Source: Fimenecus sp051881395 (GTDB lineage: Bacteria; Bacillota; Clostridia; Oscillospirales; Acutalibacteraceae). From it: a DNA stretch of 12,371 bases. Numbering within the stretch: the stretch's first letter is position 1; each line of letters opens with the position of its first letter. Below, in pieces: positions 5,586 to 12,334 of this stretch. A program made the position numbers and the translations under genes. The stretch spans positions 1 through 12,371 of the forward strand of contig JBJEPU010000088.1 in assembly GCA_051881395.1 (NCBI GenBank), read 5' to 3'. Under the pieces are notes generated by a model. It saw only the letters and a program-made list of their open reading frames with translations. It was not told the origin of the DNA and did not search any database.

Positions 5586-5617
5586 GGCAGGGCTATCCTG
5601 TGTGTGACAGCCCTGCC
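5586..5617 (-). terminator. Hairpin just downstream of dnaK
   Basis: GGCAGGGCT (5586-5594) and AGCCCTGCC (5609-5617) form a perfect 9-bp stem, 18 nt after the dnaK stop on the leftward transcript. It is not followed by a U-tract there, so it is more likely a partial terminator, an RNA-processing site or a 3'-end stabiliser than a strong stop. Confidence 0.5.
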
Positions 5618-5635
5618 TTTCAAAATATCGGTCGC

Positions 5636-7477
5636 TTATTCTACATCGGTGTAATCCGCTTCGTAGTAGCCGTCGTCGCCTTTGCCGCCCTGTGTGCCCG
5701 CGTCACCGGGGTTTGCACCGCCCTGCGCCGCCTGTGCTTGGGCCGCCGCCGCTTGATACATCGTCTCGGCAACCTTGTTGAACTTCTCGGTCAACTCGTC
5801 TTTCTTTGCCTTGATGTCGTCCATATTGTCGCCTTTGAGGGCTTCTTTGAGTGCGTCAATCTTGGCTTGAATTTCGGATTTGTCGTTTTCGGGGATTTTG
5901 TCACCGTTTTCCTTAATGATTTTCTCGCACTGATAAACCATTTGGTCTGCCTCGTTGCGGGTATCAATAGATTCTTTGCGTTTCTTATCCTCTGCCGCAT
6001 ACTGCTCGGCTTCTTTCACTGCCTTTTCGACATCGTCTTTCGACATATTGGTCGAAGAAGTGATGGAAATGGACTGCTCTTTCTGTGTGCCGAGGTCTTT
6101 CGCGGAAACATGCACAATGCCGTTGGCGTCAATATCGAAGGTGACTTCAATCTGCGGCACGCCGCGCGGTGCGGGCATAATGCCGTCAAGGTGGAATACG
6201 CCTAAGGTCTTATTGTCTTTGGCAAATTCGCGTTCGCCTTGCAAAACATGGACTTCCACCGAAGTCTGATTGTCTGCCGCCGTGGAGAAGATTTGGCTCT
6301 TCTTGGTCGGAATGGTGGTGTTTCTCTCGATAATCTTGGTGGAAACGCCTCCCATGGTTTCAATACCGAGCGAAAGCGGGGTGACATCGAGCAACAGAAT
6401 GCCCTCAACATCGCCGCCGAGCACGCCGCCCTGAATTGCCGCGCCGACCGCAACACATTCATCGGGGTTGATGCCCTTGAACGGCTCGTGACCCATATAA
6501 CTCTTAATGGCTTCCTGTACGGCGGGAATTCTCGAAGAACCGCCGACCATCAAAACCTTGTTAATCTGCGAAGCCTGCAAGCCCGAGTCGGAAAGTGCCT
6601 GACGAACAGGCCCCATCGTTGCTTCAACCAAATCCGCGGTCATTTCGTTGAATTTTGCGCGGGTTAAGGTTGTTTCCAAGTGTTTCGGGCCGGTTGCGTC
6701 TGCCGTAATGAAAGGCAGGCTGATTTGCGAAGTGGTCACGCCGGACAGTTCGATTTTCGCTTTTTCTGCCGCTTCTTTCAGTCTCTGCATGGCCATTTTG
6801 TCGGTGCGCAGGTCAATACCCTGTTCCTTTTTGAATTCATCGGCAAGCCAGTCAATAATGCGTTGGTCGAAATCGTCGCCGCCCAAACGGTTGTTACCGG
6901 CAGTTGCCAAAACCTCTTGCACGCCGTCGCCCATTTCGATGATGGACACATCGAAGGTGCCGCCGCCGAGGTCGTAGACCATAACTTTTTGGTCATCCTC
7001 TTTATCAATGCCGTAGGCGAGCGCCGCCGCAGTCGGCTCGTTGATGATGCGCTTTACATCCAAGCCCGCGATTTTGCCTGCGTCCTTGGTTGCCTGACGC
7101 TGTGCATCGGTGAAATATGCGGGAACGGTGATAACCGCCTCGGTCACCTTACTGCCGAGATAGGCCTCTGCATCGCTTTTGAGTTTCTGCAAAATCATTG
7201 CGGAAATCTCCTGCGGGGTATAGTTTTTGCCGTCAATCGAGACCTTGTAATCCGAACCCATATGGCGTTTAATCGACGCCACCGTGCGCTCGGGGTTGGT
7301 GATAGCCTGCCGTTTTGCAACCTGCCCGACCATTCTTTCGCCGTCTTTCGAGAACGCCACAACGGACGGGGTGGTTCTCGCGCCCTCTGCGTTTGCGATA
7401 ACCACAGGCTCGCCGCCCTCAATAACCGCCACGCAGGAATTGGTTGTACCCAAGTCAATACCGATTACTTTTGCCAT
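5636..7477 (-). CDS. dnaK: Chaperone protein DnaK (Hsp70)
   Basis: This ATP-dependent chaperone folds and protects proteins with DnaJ and GrpE. The 613-residue protein has the complete nucleotide-binding domain: the IGIDLGTTNSCVAV phosphate-1 loop at the N-terminus, ITVPAYF, the INEPTAAALAYG connector, YDLGGGTFDVS phosphate-2, and VGGSSRIP adenosine motif. The DVTPLSLGIETMGG linker follows, then the substrate-binding beta domain and a helical lid. The Gly/Gln/Ala-rich tail ends in YTDVE. The start is ATG 7477 (MAKVIGIDLG), because GGAGGA lies 7-8 nt upstream. A TTG at 7492 would extend the frame by five residues, but it overlaps this ribosome-binding site and is rejected. The gene follows grpE after 44 nt without a visible promoter. 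It is expressed from the CIRCE promoter and followed by a hairpin and the folded element. Confidence 0.99.
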   Translation of the reverse strand: MAKVIGIDLGTTNSCVAVIEGGEPVVIANAEGARTTPSVVAFSKDGERMVGQVAKRQAITNPERTVASIKRHMGSDYKVSIDGKNYTPQEISAMILQKLKSDAEAYLGSKVTEAVITVPAYFTDAQRQATKDAGKIAGLDVKRIINEPTAAALAYGIDKEDDQKVMVYDLGGGTFDVSIIEMGDGVQEVLATAGNNRLGGDDFDQRIIDWLADEFKKEQGIDLRTDKMAMQRLKEAAEKAKIELSGVTTSQISLPFITADATGPKHLETTLTRAKFNEMTADLVEATMGPVRQALSDSGLQASQINKVLMVGGSSRIPAVQEAIKSYMGHEPFKGINPDECVAVGAAIQGGVLGGDVEGILLLDVTPLSLGIETMGGVSTKIIERNTTIPTKKSQIFSTAADNQTSVEVHVLQGEREFAKDNKTLGVFHLDGIMPAPRGVPQIEVTFDIDANGIVHVSAKDLGTQKEQSISITSSTNMSKDDVEKAVKEAEQYAAEDKKRKESIDTRNEADQMVYQCEKIIKENGDKIPENDKSEIQAKIDALKEALKGDNMDDIKAKKDELTEKFNKVAETMYQAAAAQAQAAQGGANPGDAGTQGGKGDDGYYEADYTDVE

Positions 7478-7521
7478 AATAAATTCCTCCAAATTCGTTT
7501 ATAAATCGTGATATGTCAAAT

Positions 7522-8073
7522 TCAGTTTACGACTTTGACGACCGCCGGTCGCAAAATCTTATCGCCTAATTTATAGCCTTTTGAGAAGACCTCCGCCACG
7601 GTGTTTTCGGGCTGCGTTTCGTCCTCAATATGCATCACCGCGCTGTGGATATTCGGGTCGAACGCGTCGCCCGCTTCGCCGAAGCTCTCCGCGCCCAATT
7701 TTTTGAAAATTTCCGTAAATTGGGTAAAAATCATATCCACGCCTTTTTGATAATCCGCAAGCGGGGCTTCTTTGTTGCCTGCCGCGCGCTCGAAATTGTC
7801 GAGCACGGGAAGGAACTCTGCCAGCACCGACGCCTTGCTGTCGGCGTACGCCTGTTCTTTTTCGCGCACGGAGCGTTTGCGGTAGTTATCGTATTCCGCC
7901 AAGGTGCGCAGGAATTTGTCATTGGCTTCTTTGAGATTGTTTTCGAGTTCCTGCAATTTCTGCTCTGCCGCGTTTTCTTCGGGCTGTGCCGCTTCGGGTG
8001 CGTCCGCCGATTGCGCTTCGGAGGCAGTCTGTTCTGCCTCGGGCGGGGTTTTGGTTTTTTCTTCTTTTGCCAT
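7522..8073 (-). CDS. grpE: Nucleotide exchange factor GrpE
   Basis: GrpE releases ADP from DnaK, resetting the chaperone cycle. The 183-residue protein begins with a disordered Glu/Ala/Pro-rich stretch (residues about 1-35). A long coiled-coil dimerisation helix follows, through LQELENNLKEANDKFLRTLAEYDNYRKR, which is the characteristic GrpE stretch. Next come LPVLDNFERA and the beta domain with HSAVMHIED and GYKLGDKILRPAVVKVVN at the very C-terminus. Length is typical. ATG 8073 is chosen because GGAGG sits 9 nt upstream. An in-frame ATG at 8091 precedes that ribosome-binding site and would overlap hrcA. With this start, grpE begins 4 nt after the hrcA stop, so the two are very probably translationally coupled in the heat-shock operon. 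Confidence 0.98.
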   Translation of the reverse strand: MAKEEKTKTPPEAEQTASEAQSADAPEAAQPEENAAEQKLQELENNLKEANDKFLRTLAEYDNYRKRSVREKEQAYADSKASVLAEFLPVLDNFERAAGNKEAPLADYQKGVDMIFTQFTEIFKKLGAESFGEAGDAFDPNIHSAVMHIEDETQPENTVAEVFSKGYKLGDKILRPAVVKVVN

Positions 8074-8077
8074 ACCT

Positions 8078-9118
8078 CTATTCCTCCACATTGTCGGAAA
8101 GAATTTTCCCGACGATTTGCGTTAAATACTGCAAGCTCGGAATGAGCCGTGCATAGTCAATTCTGGTGGGACCGATAAGCCCCAGCGTACCGCTTTGATG
8201 CCCCGCGATTTCGTAATTGCCGAAAATCATACTCGAATTTTGCAATTCCCGAAAGCGGTTTTCATCGCCGATGAGCACCTGCAAGCCGCCTTTTTCGCCG
8301 CTTTTCTGTTGCCGCGAAAAAATCTGCCCCAGCGGCTCGGCACGCCGCAAAAATTCAATCAACTCGTAGGCATTCTGCTCATATTCCTTGTAGCCGAGCA
8401 AATTGCTCTGCCCTTCCAACAACAGTTCCGTGCGCTCGGTCATTGCCGCGACATCGGCAAGCGCCACCAACAACGGCGTCATTTCCAAAGATTTTTCGCC
8501 GAGCGAAACGGCAAGCGTTTGGATTTTGGCAATGTGCATCGCCGCCGCAGGTTTGCCGATGAAATTCGCATTGACGATATTGTAAAAGCTCTCCGCCATA
8601 TCGACAGTGATTTCGCTTGTCGTTTTGCAAACGCGGCTTTTGAGTATCCCCGACGAAGTCAGCATGACAATCATTGCCGTGCGCGTACCAATAGGGACTA
8701 ACTCCACGCGCCGCACCACCGCCGCCTCATCGGCAGGCGTGGTCGAGACCGCCGCGCACCGCGTCATTTCCGCCAAAATATTGCCGGCGCTTTCGAGCAC
8801 CTTTTGCGCGTCGCCCGAGGCGGTTTGCAGTTTCATATCAATCAGCCGTTTTTCATTCGGCGAGAGTTCATACCGCCCCATTAAATTGTCCACATAATAC
8901 CGATAGCCGGCACTGGAAGGAATCCGCCCTGCCGAAGTATGCGGTTGTTCTAACAGCCCCATACTGACGAGTTCTGCCATTTCGTTGCGAATGGTCGCCG
9001 AGGAGACCGCCAAATCCGGCAGCGCCGCGAGCGCCTTGGAGCCGACGGGCTCACCGGTGGCAATATACCGTTCGACAATCGCGGCAAGCAATTTCTTTTT
9101 GCGTTCCGAAAGCTCCAT
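8078..9118 (-). CDS. hrcA: Heat-inducible transcription repressor HrcA
   Basis: HrcA binds CIRCE operators and represses class I heat-shock genes; its folding depends on GroEL, which links repression to chaperone load. The 346-residue protein starts MELSERKKKLLAAIVERYI. It then has the winged-helix region with TGEPVGSKAL, VSSATIRNEMAEL and LEQPHTSAGRIPS, all family hallmarks. It ends with the GAF-like domain and GLIGPTRIDYARLIPSLQYL. The start is ATG 9118: it gives the canonical N-terminus and has a GGGGCGGTGA Shine-Dalgarno-like stretch. The in-frame ATG at 9160 lies inside the CIRCE palindrome and would add 14 atypical residues, so it is rejected. It is first gene of the operon and negatively autoregulated. 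Confidence 0.98.
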   Translation of the reverse strand: MELSERKKKLLAAIVERYIATGEPVGSKALAALPDLAVSSATIRNEMAELVSMGLLEQPHTSAGRIPSSAGYRYYVDNLMGRYELSPNEKRLIDMKLQTASGDAQKVLESAGNILAEMTRCAAVSTTPADEAAVVRRVELVPIGTRTAMIVMLTSSGILKSRVCKTTSEITVDMAESFYNIVNANFIGKPAAAMHIAKIQTLAVSLGEKSLEMTPLLVALADVAAMTERTELLLEGQSNLLGYKEYEQNAYELIEFLRRAEPLGQIFSRQQKSGEKGGLQVLIGDENRFRELQNSSMIFGNYEIAGHQSGTLGLIGPTRIDYARLIPSLQYLTQIVGKILSDNVEE

Positions 9119-9149
9119 ATTCACCGCCCCGTTTCTCGTTTTAGCACCG

Positions 9150-9176
9150 TTAGCACTCATAGTGTCTGAGTGCTAA
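9150..9176. promoter_or_regulatory. CIRCE operator (HrcA-binding site)
   Basis: TTAGCACTC-N9-GAGTGCTAA matches the CIRCE consensus exactly, with both 9-nt arms perfect and a 9-nt spacer. It lies 32 nt upstream of the hrcA start and 11 nt downstream of the -10, covering the likely transcription start and early leader, the usual place for HrcA repression. Confidence 0.98.
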
Positions 9177-9187
9177 CTACAATATAT

Positions 9188-9216
9188 ACTATACAATTAG
9201 CATACCGATTTGTCAA
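9188..9216 (-). promoter_or_regulatory. Sigma-A promoter of the hrcA-grpE-dnaK-dnaJ operon
   Basis: Reading leftward, TTGACA (9216-9211), a 17-nt spacer and TATAGT (9193-9188) form a consensus-like vegetative promoter. CIRCE follows immediately downstream. I saw no second internal promoter or second CIRCE in the operon. Confidence 0.93.
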
Positions 9217-9266
9217 TGATTTATTTGTAAACAATTTGTTAAATAGGAAACTTTTGAAAATTTTGC

Positions 9267-9294
9267 TTGCGCGCAGGGAACGGTATGGTACAAT
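9267..9294 (+). promoter_or_regulatory. Possible promoter of the SDR/hydrolase pair
   Basis: TGGTACAAT (9286-9294) is an extended -10 element. A poor -35, TTGCGC (9267-9272), lies 16 nt upstream. It is 20 nt before the first SDR start candidate. The -10 is good, the -35 weak. Confidence 0.45.
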
Positions 9295-9314
9295 AAACAA
9301 AGGAGATGATGCCG

Positions 9315-10124
9315 ATGAAAAATGTGTACGGAAAATCCGTGTTCATTACGGGGGCGGGCAGTGGGCTCGGGCTCGCGTGCGCCGTCGCCTTTGCCGAAAA
9401 CGGCTGTACGGTCACCGCCGTGTCGCGGCATTGCGAAGAAAAAACGGTGGCCGTCGGGAACGGCGAAATCCGTTTTTTGCAAATGGATGTCAATGACGAG
9501 GAGAGCATTCGCCGCGTTGTCGACACGCTCGAAGGTGTGGATATTTTAATCCATTGCGCAGGCTTCGGGATTTCGGGCGCGTGCGAGGACACGCCGCTTC
9601 GTCTTGCCAAGGCACAAATGGAAACCAACTATTTCGGCGTTTTGCGCGTCAACGCGGCGATTTTGCCGAAAATGCGTGCACAAAAAAGCGGGCTGGTGTT
9701 GTTTGTCAGTTCCATTGCCGGACGCATCGGCATTCCGTTTCAATCGCACTATTCGTCGAGCAAATTCGCGCTCGAAGCCTACGCCGAAGCATTGCGTATG
9801 GAAATTGCGCCGTTCGGCGTGCGCGTATCACTCATTGAGCCGGGCGACACAAAAACGGGCTTTACCGACGCGCGAAGCAAGCATTTAGACACTTCATCGC
9901 CGTATTATGCGCGCTGTGCGCGCTCCGTGCAAAAAATGGAGCATGACGAGCAAAACGGCAAGCCGCCCGAAAGCGTAGCAAAGGTTGCGCTACGGCTCGC
10001 CGGCAAAAAAAATCCGCCCGTGCGCGTAGCGGTCGGCGGCGAATACAAGGCGTTAATGTTCCTAAAACGGCTGTTGCCCGACCGTCTGCTTGAAAAAATT
10101 CTTGTGCAAATGTACGCAAAATAA
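9315..10124 (+). CDS. Short-chain dehydrogenase/reductase (classical SDR)
   Basis: This 269-residue NAD(P)-dependent oxidoreductase has a Rossmann fold. TGAGSGLG (residues 12-19) is the cofactor glycine motif. HCAGFG (80-85) stands in for the usual NNAG. The catalytic tetrad is complete: N105 in METNYFG, S133 in VSSIAG, Y146 and K150 in YSSSK. EPGDTKTGF (175-183) follows, typical of the region after the catalytic site. The S-to-Y distance of 13 is standard. Substrate cannot be named from sequence; the C-terminal third (about 185-269) is where specificity would lie. Three in-frame ATGs lie at 9306, 9309 and 9315. The AGGAG at 9301-9305 touches the first two and is spaced 9 nt from 9315, so 9315 is preferred. 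It is divergent from hrcA and followed after 13 nt by the hydrolase gene, suggesting an operon. Confidence 0.93.
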   Translation: MKNVYGKSVFITGAGSGLGLACAVAFAENGCTVTAVSRHCEEKTVAVGNGEIRFLQMDVNDEESIRRVVDTLEGVDILIHCAGFGISGACEDTPLRLAKAQMETNYFGVLRVNAAILPKMRAQKSGLVLFVSSIAGRIGIPFQSHYSSSKFALEAYAEALRMEIAPFGVRVSLIEPGDTKTGFTDARSKHLDTSSPYYARCARSVQKMEHDEQNGKPPESVAKVALRLAGKKNPPVRVAVGGEYKALMFLKRLLPDRLLEKILVQMYAK

Positions 10125-10137
10125 AAGGAGTAAACAA

Positions 10138-11157
10138 ATGATATACATATGGATTGCAGTTGCCGTTTTGCTGTTGGCGGTTTTGTTATTGTTCATTCTC
10201 GCTTCGTCGGTGGAAAAAGTCGCATTCGGTGCGCGGTGCGAGGGAAATCCGTATTTATCCTATTTCACGGCGGCAGATTTTGAAAATTTGGCGGCGGAGT
10301 CCGTAGAATTCCAAGGCAATCACGGGCAAACCTTACGCGGCAATTTGTATTTTGAAACGGGCAAAACCGATTTTAAAGCCCTGCTGATTTTCTGCCACGG
10401 TATGGGCGGCGGGCATTTGAGTTACACAACGGAAATTGACTTTTTTGCAAAACACGGCTATTTGGTGCTCGCCTATGACAACACCGGCACGATGGCGTCC
10501 GACGGAAAAGCCCTTGTCGGTATGCCGCAGGCGGTTTGCGACCTGAAAAGCGCCTTGCAGTTTGCAAAAACAGACGAACGCACAAAGCATCTGCCCATAT
10601 TGCTTGCGGGGCATTCTTGGGGCGCATACACGGTCTGCCGCGCCGCCAACGAGCCGCAAGTGCAAGGCGTGCTCGCATTTTCCGCGCCCAACGATGTGCC
10701 CGAATTGCTCACGGCACAGGCACAGGCGCAAACGGGCAAAAGCTTCGGCTTTTTAAAGCCATTTCTGCGCGCGTATGAAAGTCTGCGGTTTGGCGGGGCC
10801 GCCGCCAAACCGACCGCCGAGCTGTTAAAAGATACACAAAAACCCGTTTTGCTGTTGCACGGCGAAAAGGACGGTATTGTGCCGCTCAAAAACGCCGTGG
10901 CGGGCAATGCGGCGCTTTCGGAAAACCAAAACATACAATCCATTCTATATCCCGAAAAGCAACACAATGTTTACGCCGCACCGACGGCGGAACAATACAT
11001 TGCCGAAGCGCTCGCAAAGCTCGGTGTACTCGCAAAATCCAAAGATAGTGGCGCCGAATGTGCCGCATATGCAAAAACGCTGGATTTTCGCAAAATGTGC
11101 GAGGAGGACAGCGCCGTAATGGAAACGGCATTGCAATTTTTAAACAATTGTTTGTAA
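10138..11157 (+). CDS. Alpha/beta hydrolase with N-terminal membrane anchor
   Basis: This is a 339-residue serine hydrolase. Residues about 2-23 are a strongly hydrophobic segment without a clear cleavage site, so it is probably anchored with the catalytic domain outside, or is an uncleaved signal. The catalytic triad is visible: S160 in GHSWG (158-162), D245 in HGEKDGIVP, H276 in EKQHNVY. The oxyanion region is FCHGMGGGH (85-93). The domain resembles esterase/lysophospholipase-type members of the family; a substrate cannot be assigned. A helical tail (about 300-339) extends beyond the fold. ATG 10138 has AAGGAG 7 nt upstream; an in-frame ATG at 10090 lies inside the SDR gene and is not supported. 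The SDR stop is 13 nt upstream, so the pair is probably co-transcribed. No strong terminator follows. Confidence 0.92.
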   Translation: MIYIWIAVAVLLLAVLLLFILASSVEKVAFGARCEGNPYLSYFTAADFENLAAESVEFQGNHGQTLRGNLYFETGKTDFKALLIFCHGMGGGHLSYTTEIDFFAKHGYLVLAYDNTGTMASDGKALVGMPQAVCDLKSALQFAKTDERTKHLPILLAGHSWGAYTVCRAANEPQVQGVLAFSAPNDVPELLTAQAQAQTGKSFGFLKPFLRAYESLRFGGAAAKPTAELLKDTQKPVLLLHGEKDGIVPLKNAVAGNAALSENQNIQSILYPEKQHNVYAAPTAEQYIAEALAKLGVLAKSKDSGAECAAYAKTLDFRKMCEEDSAVMETALQFLNNCL

Positions 11158-11239
11158 TACCCGCGCTACGTACCCAATTCCCCACCGCGTCATATACTGT
11201 ATTGCTCCCCTTTTCTTTGAAAAAAATGTTTATGAAAGG

Positions 11240-11274
11240 GAATTTCAGGTCAAACTAACGGTGTACCGAAATTC
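11240..11274. promoter_or_regulatory. Imperfect palindrome upstream of mazF
   Basis: GAATTTCAGGT (11240-11250) and ACCGAAATTC (11265-11274) are inverted repeats differing only by one bulged A, with a 14-nt centre. The element ends about 6 nt before the GGAG ribosome-binding site of mazF. It could be an operator for toxin control or an RNA hairpin limiting toxin translation. Which one is not decided by the sequence. Confidence 0.5.
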
Positions 11275-11293
11275 TCTTTGGAGCGTGATTTTT

Positions 11294-11644
11294 ATGACGG
11301 TCAAACGCGGGGACATCTATTACGCGGATTTAAGCCCGGTAGTCGGTTCGGAGCAGGGCGGCACAAGGCCTGTGCTGATTGTGCAAAACGATGTCGGCAA
11401 CAAATACAGTCCGACGGTCATTGCGGCGGCAATCACCAGCCAAAAATATAAAACCAATTTGCCGACGCATATCCGCGTCAATGCCGGCGGGTGCGGCCTG
11501 CAAAAGGACTCGATTGTTTTATTGGAGCAGGTGCGCACCATTGACAAACAACGGCTGAAAGAGCGAATGGGCAATCTGCCGCAAGAGGAAATGGAAAAAA
11601 TCGACCACGCGCTGTCTGTCAGTTTCGGACTCGGTGCGGAATAA
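11294..11644 (+). CDS. mazF: MazF/EndoA-family endoribonuclease toxin
   Basis: This 116-residue PemK/MazF-type sequence-specific mRNA interferase closely follows the Bacillus EndoA (NdoA) pattern. It begins MTVKRGDIYYADLSPVVGSEQGG. The catalytic R25 in TRPVLIVQND and T48 in AAAITSQ are present, with LLEQVRTIDKQRL further on. Length and active site indicate an intact toxin. ATG 11294 gives the canonical N-terminus, with GGAG about 10 nt upstream. In Bacillus the toxin is preceded by its antitoxin gene ndoAI (mazE-like). Here the upstream gene is the hydrolase, and the 136-nt gap is too short for an antitoxin, so the toxin is an orphan locally. It is followed by its own terminator. An antitoxin may be encoded elsewhere. 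Confidence 0.95.
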   Translation: MTVKRGDIYYADLSPVVGSEQGGTRPVLIVQNDVGNKYSPTVIAAAITSQKYKTNLPTHIRVNAGGCGLQKDSIVLLEQVRTIDKQRLKERMGNLPQEEMEKIDHALSVSFGLGAE

Positions 11645-11649
11645 CAAAA

Positions 11650-11684
11650 CGGTTGTATCTTTTTGATACAACCGCTTTTCTTTG
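11650..11684 (+). terminator. Rho-independent terminator after mazF
   Basis: CGGTTGTATC (11650-11659), a T5 loop and GATACAACCG (11665-11674) form a 10-bp perfect stem. It is followed by CTTTTCTTT. It starts 5 nt after the mazF stop codon. Confidence 0.88.
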
Positions 11685-11755
11685 CAAAATTTTACAAGGT
11701 ATACCCTTCTGTTTTGCGCAAAATCTAATCAAAACGAATGAAAGGAGCTTGCCGA

Positions 11756-11941
11756 ATGGCAAATCTGACCGAAGCAGAGCTGTCCGCCGTGCGCGATGCG
11801 TTGCAGGCGGAAAAACGGCTGATTGAAAAATACAAAAGCTTTACCGAATTGACCGACGACCCGACCGTGCGCGGACTTTGCGAGCAGATTGCCGCACAGC
11901 ACAAAACACATTATGATACGATTTTTAGCGTTTTATCATAA
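11756..11941 (+). CDS. Small helical protein, spore-coat-like (ferritin-like fold, CotF-associated type)
   Basis: This 61-residue, all-helical protein has the pattern LTEAELSAVRDALQAEKRLIEKYKSF, then DPTVRGLCEQIAAQHKTHYDTIFSVL. The two amphipathic helices and the E..L..KY / C..IA..H..HY spacing resemble short clostridial proteins usually annotated as coat or ferritin-like; this is a family resemblance, not a proven function. The start ATG 11756 has AAAGGAG 8 nt upstream, a strong site. Its C-terminus resembles the natural end of these short proteins. The next ORF (stop at 12284) is in the +1 frame and overlaps or abuts it, and its protein looks like the usual partner of this family. The two may act together, or may be halves of one gene with a frameshift. 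Confidence 0.75.
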   Translation: MANLTEAELSAVRDALQAEKRLIEKYKSFTELTDDPTVRGLCEQIAAQHKTHYDTIFSVLS

Positions 11942-12284
11942 AGAAAACGGAAAACGCGCAAACCGAGAACTCGCGCCCGAAGTTGCCGCCGAGCTTGTGC
12001 CCGAAACACAAAAAGAAGCGGACGCGCCGCTTTCCGAAATTGAAATTTTAGAGGATTTGCTCGCTTCGCAACAGCAAATCGCCGCGCTTTACAATTCTGC
12101 CGCCGCCGACTGCACCGCGGGCACCCTCAAAAACGATATGCTCGCCATTTTGCGCGAGGAGCACAACTTGCACACAACCGTGCTCGATGAGCTGACCGCG
12201 CGTGGTAAGCATAAGCCGTCCCTTGCCCCGCAGAACAAAATCGACGAGGTCAAACGGGAATTTGCACAACAAAATAAAGGTTGA
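11889..12284 (+). CDS. CotF-like spore coat family protein (start unresolved, possible frameshift)
   Basis: The frame is open from the first ATG at 11889 to the stop at 12284 (131 codons at most). The recognisable part is the C-terminal two-thirds: ILEDLLASQQQIAALYNSA, then LKNDMLAILREEHNLHTTVLDELTARG. This is a helical bundle pattern resembling CotF-type coat proteins. No start has a convincing ribosome-binding site: ATG 11889 and ATG 11913 lie inside the upstream gene, and GTG 11997 lacks a Shine-Dalgarno. Yet codons between about 11945 and 11997 read as a plausible Glu/Ala/Pro-rich linker. This suggests translation enters from the preceding ORF, by a real or assembly frameshift near 11920-11945, or by coupling. 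The tail (KHKPSLAPQNKIDEVKREFAQ) is charged. Function in the spore coat is inferred from family resemblance only. Confidence 0.6.
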   Translation: MPHSTKHIMIRFLAFYHKENGKRANRELAPEVAAELVPETQKEADAPLSEIEILEDLLASQQQIAALYNSAAADCTAGTLKNDMLAILREEHNLHTTVLDELTARGKHKPSLAPQNKIDEVKREFAQQNKG

Positions 12285-12285
12285 A

Positions 12286-12321
12286 TTTTGCCATTCTGCG
12301 CGTTAGGTGCAGAATGGCAAA
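12286..12321 (+). terminator. Hairpin after the coat-like genes (also a shortened family A relative)
   Basis: TTGCCATTCTGC (12288-12299) and GCAGAATGGCAA (12309-12320) form a perfect 12-bp stem with a 9-nt loop, just after the stop at 12284. There is only a weak T-tract after it. The arm sequence and the following AATTGGGGTTTGTA copy the end of family A copy 2, so this looks like an internally deleted family A element used as a 3' end. Confidence 0.6.
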
Positions 12322-12334
12322 TTGGGGTTTGTAT

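Noticed and set aside
5600..7511. Rightward open frames opposite dnaK (up to 274 codons)
   Set aside because: They are shadow frames of a highly biased conserved gene, with low-plausibility Phe/Arg/His-rich products and no start signals.
7478..7521. Possible separate promoter or CIRCE for dnaK
   Set aside because: The 44-nt gap holds only the ribosome-binding site; no -35/-10 pair or CIRCE half is visible.
11058..11258. 66-codon ORF overlapping the hydrolase end, as a possible antitoxin for mazF
   Set aside because: Most of it lies within the hydrolase gene in another frame. It lacks a ribosome-binding site and shows no antitoxin-like motif.
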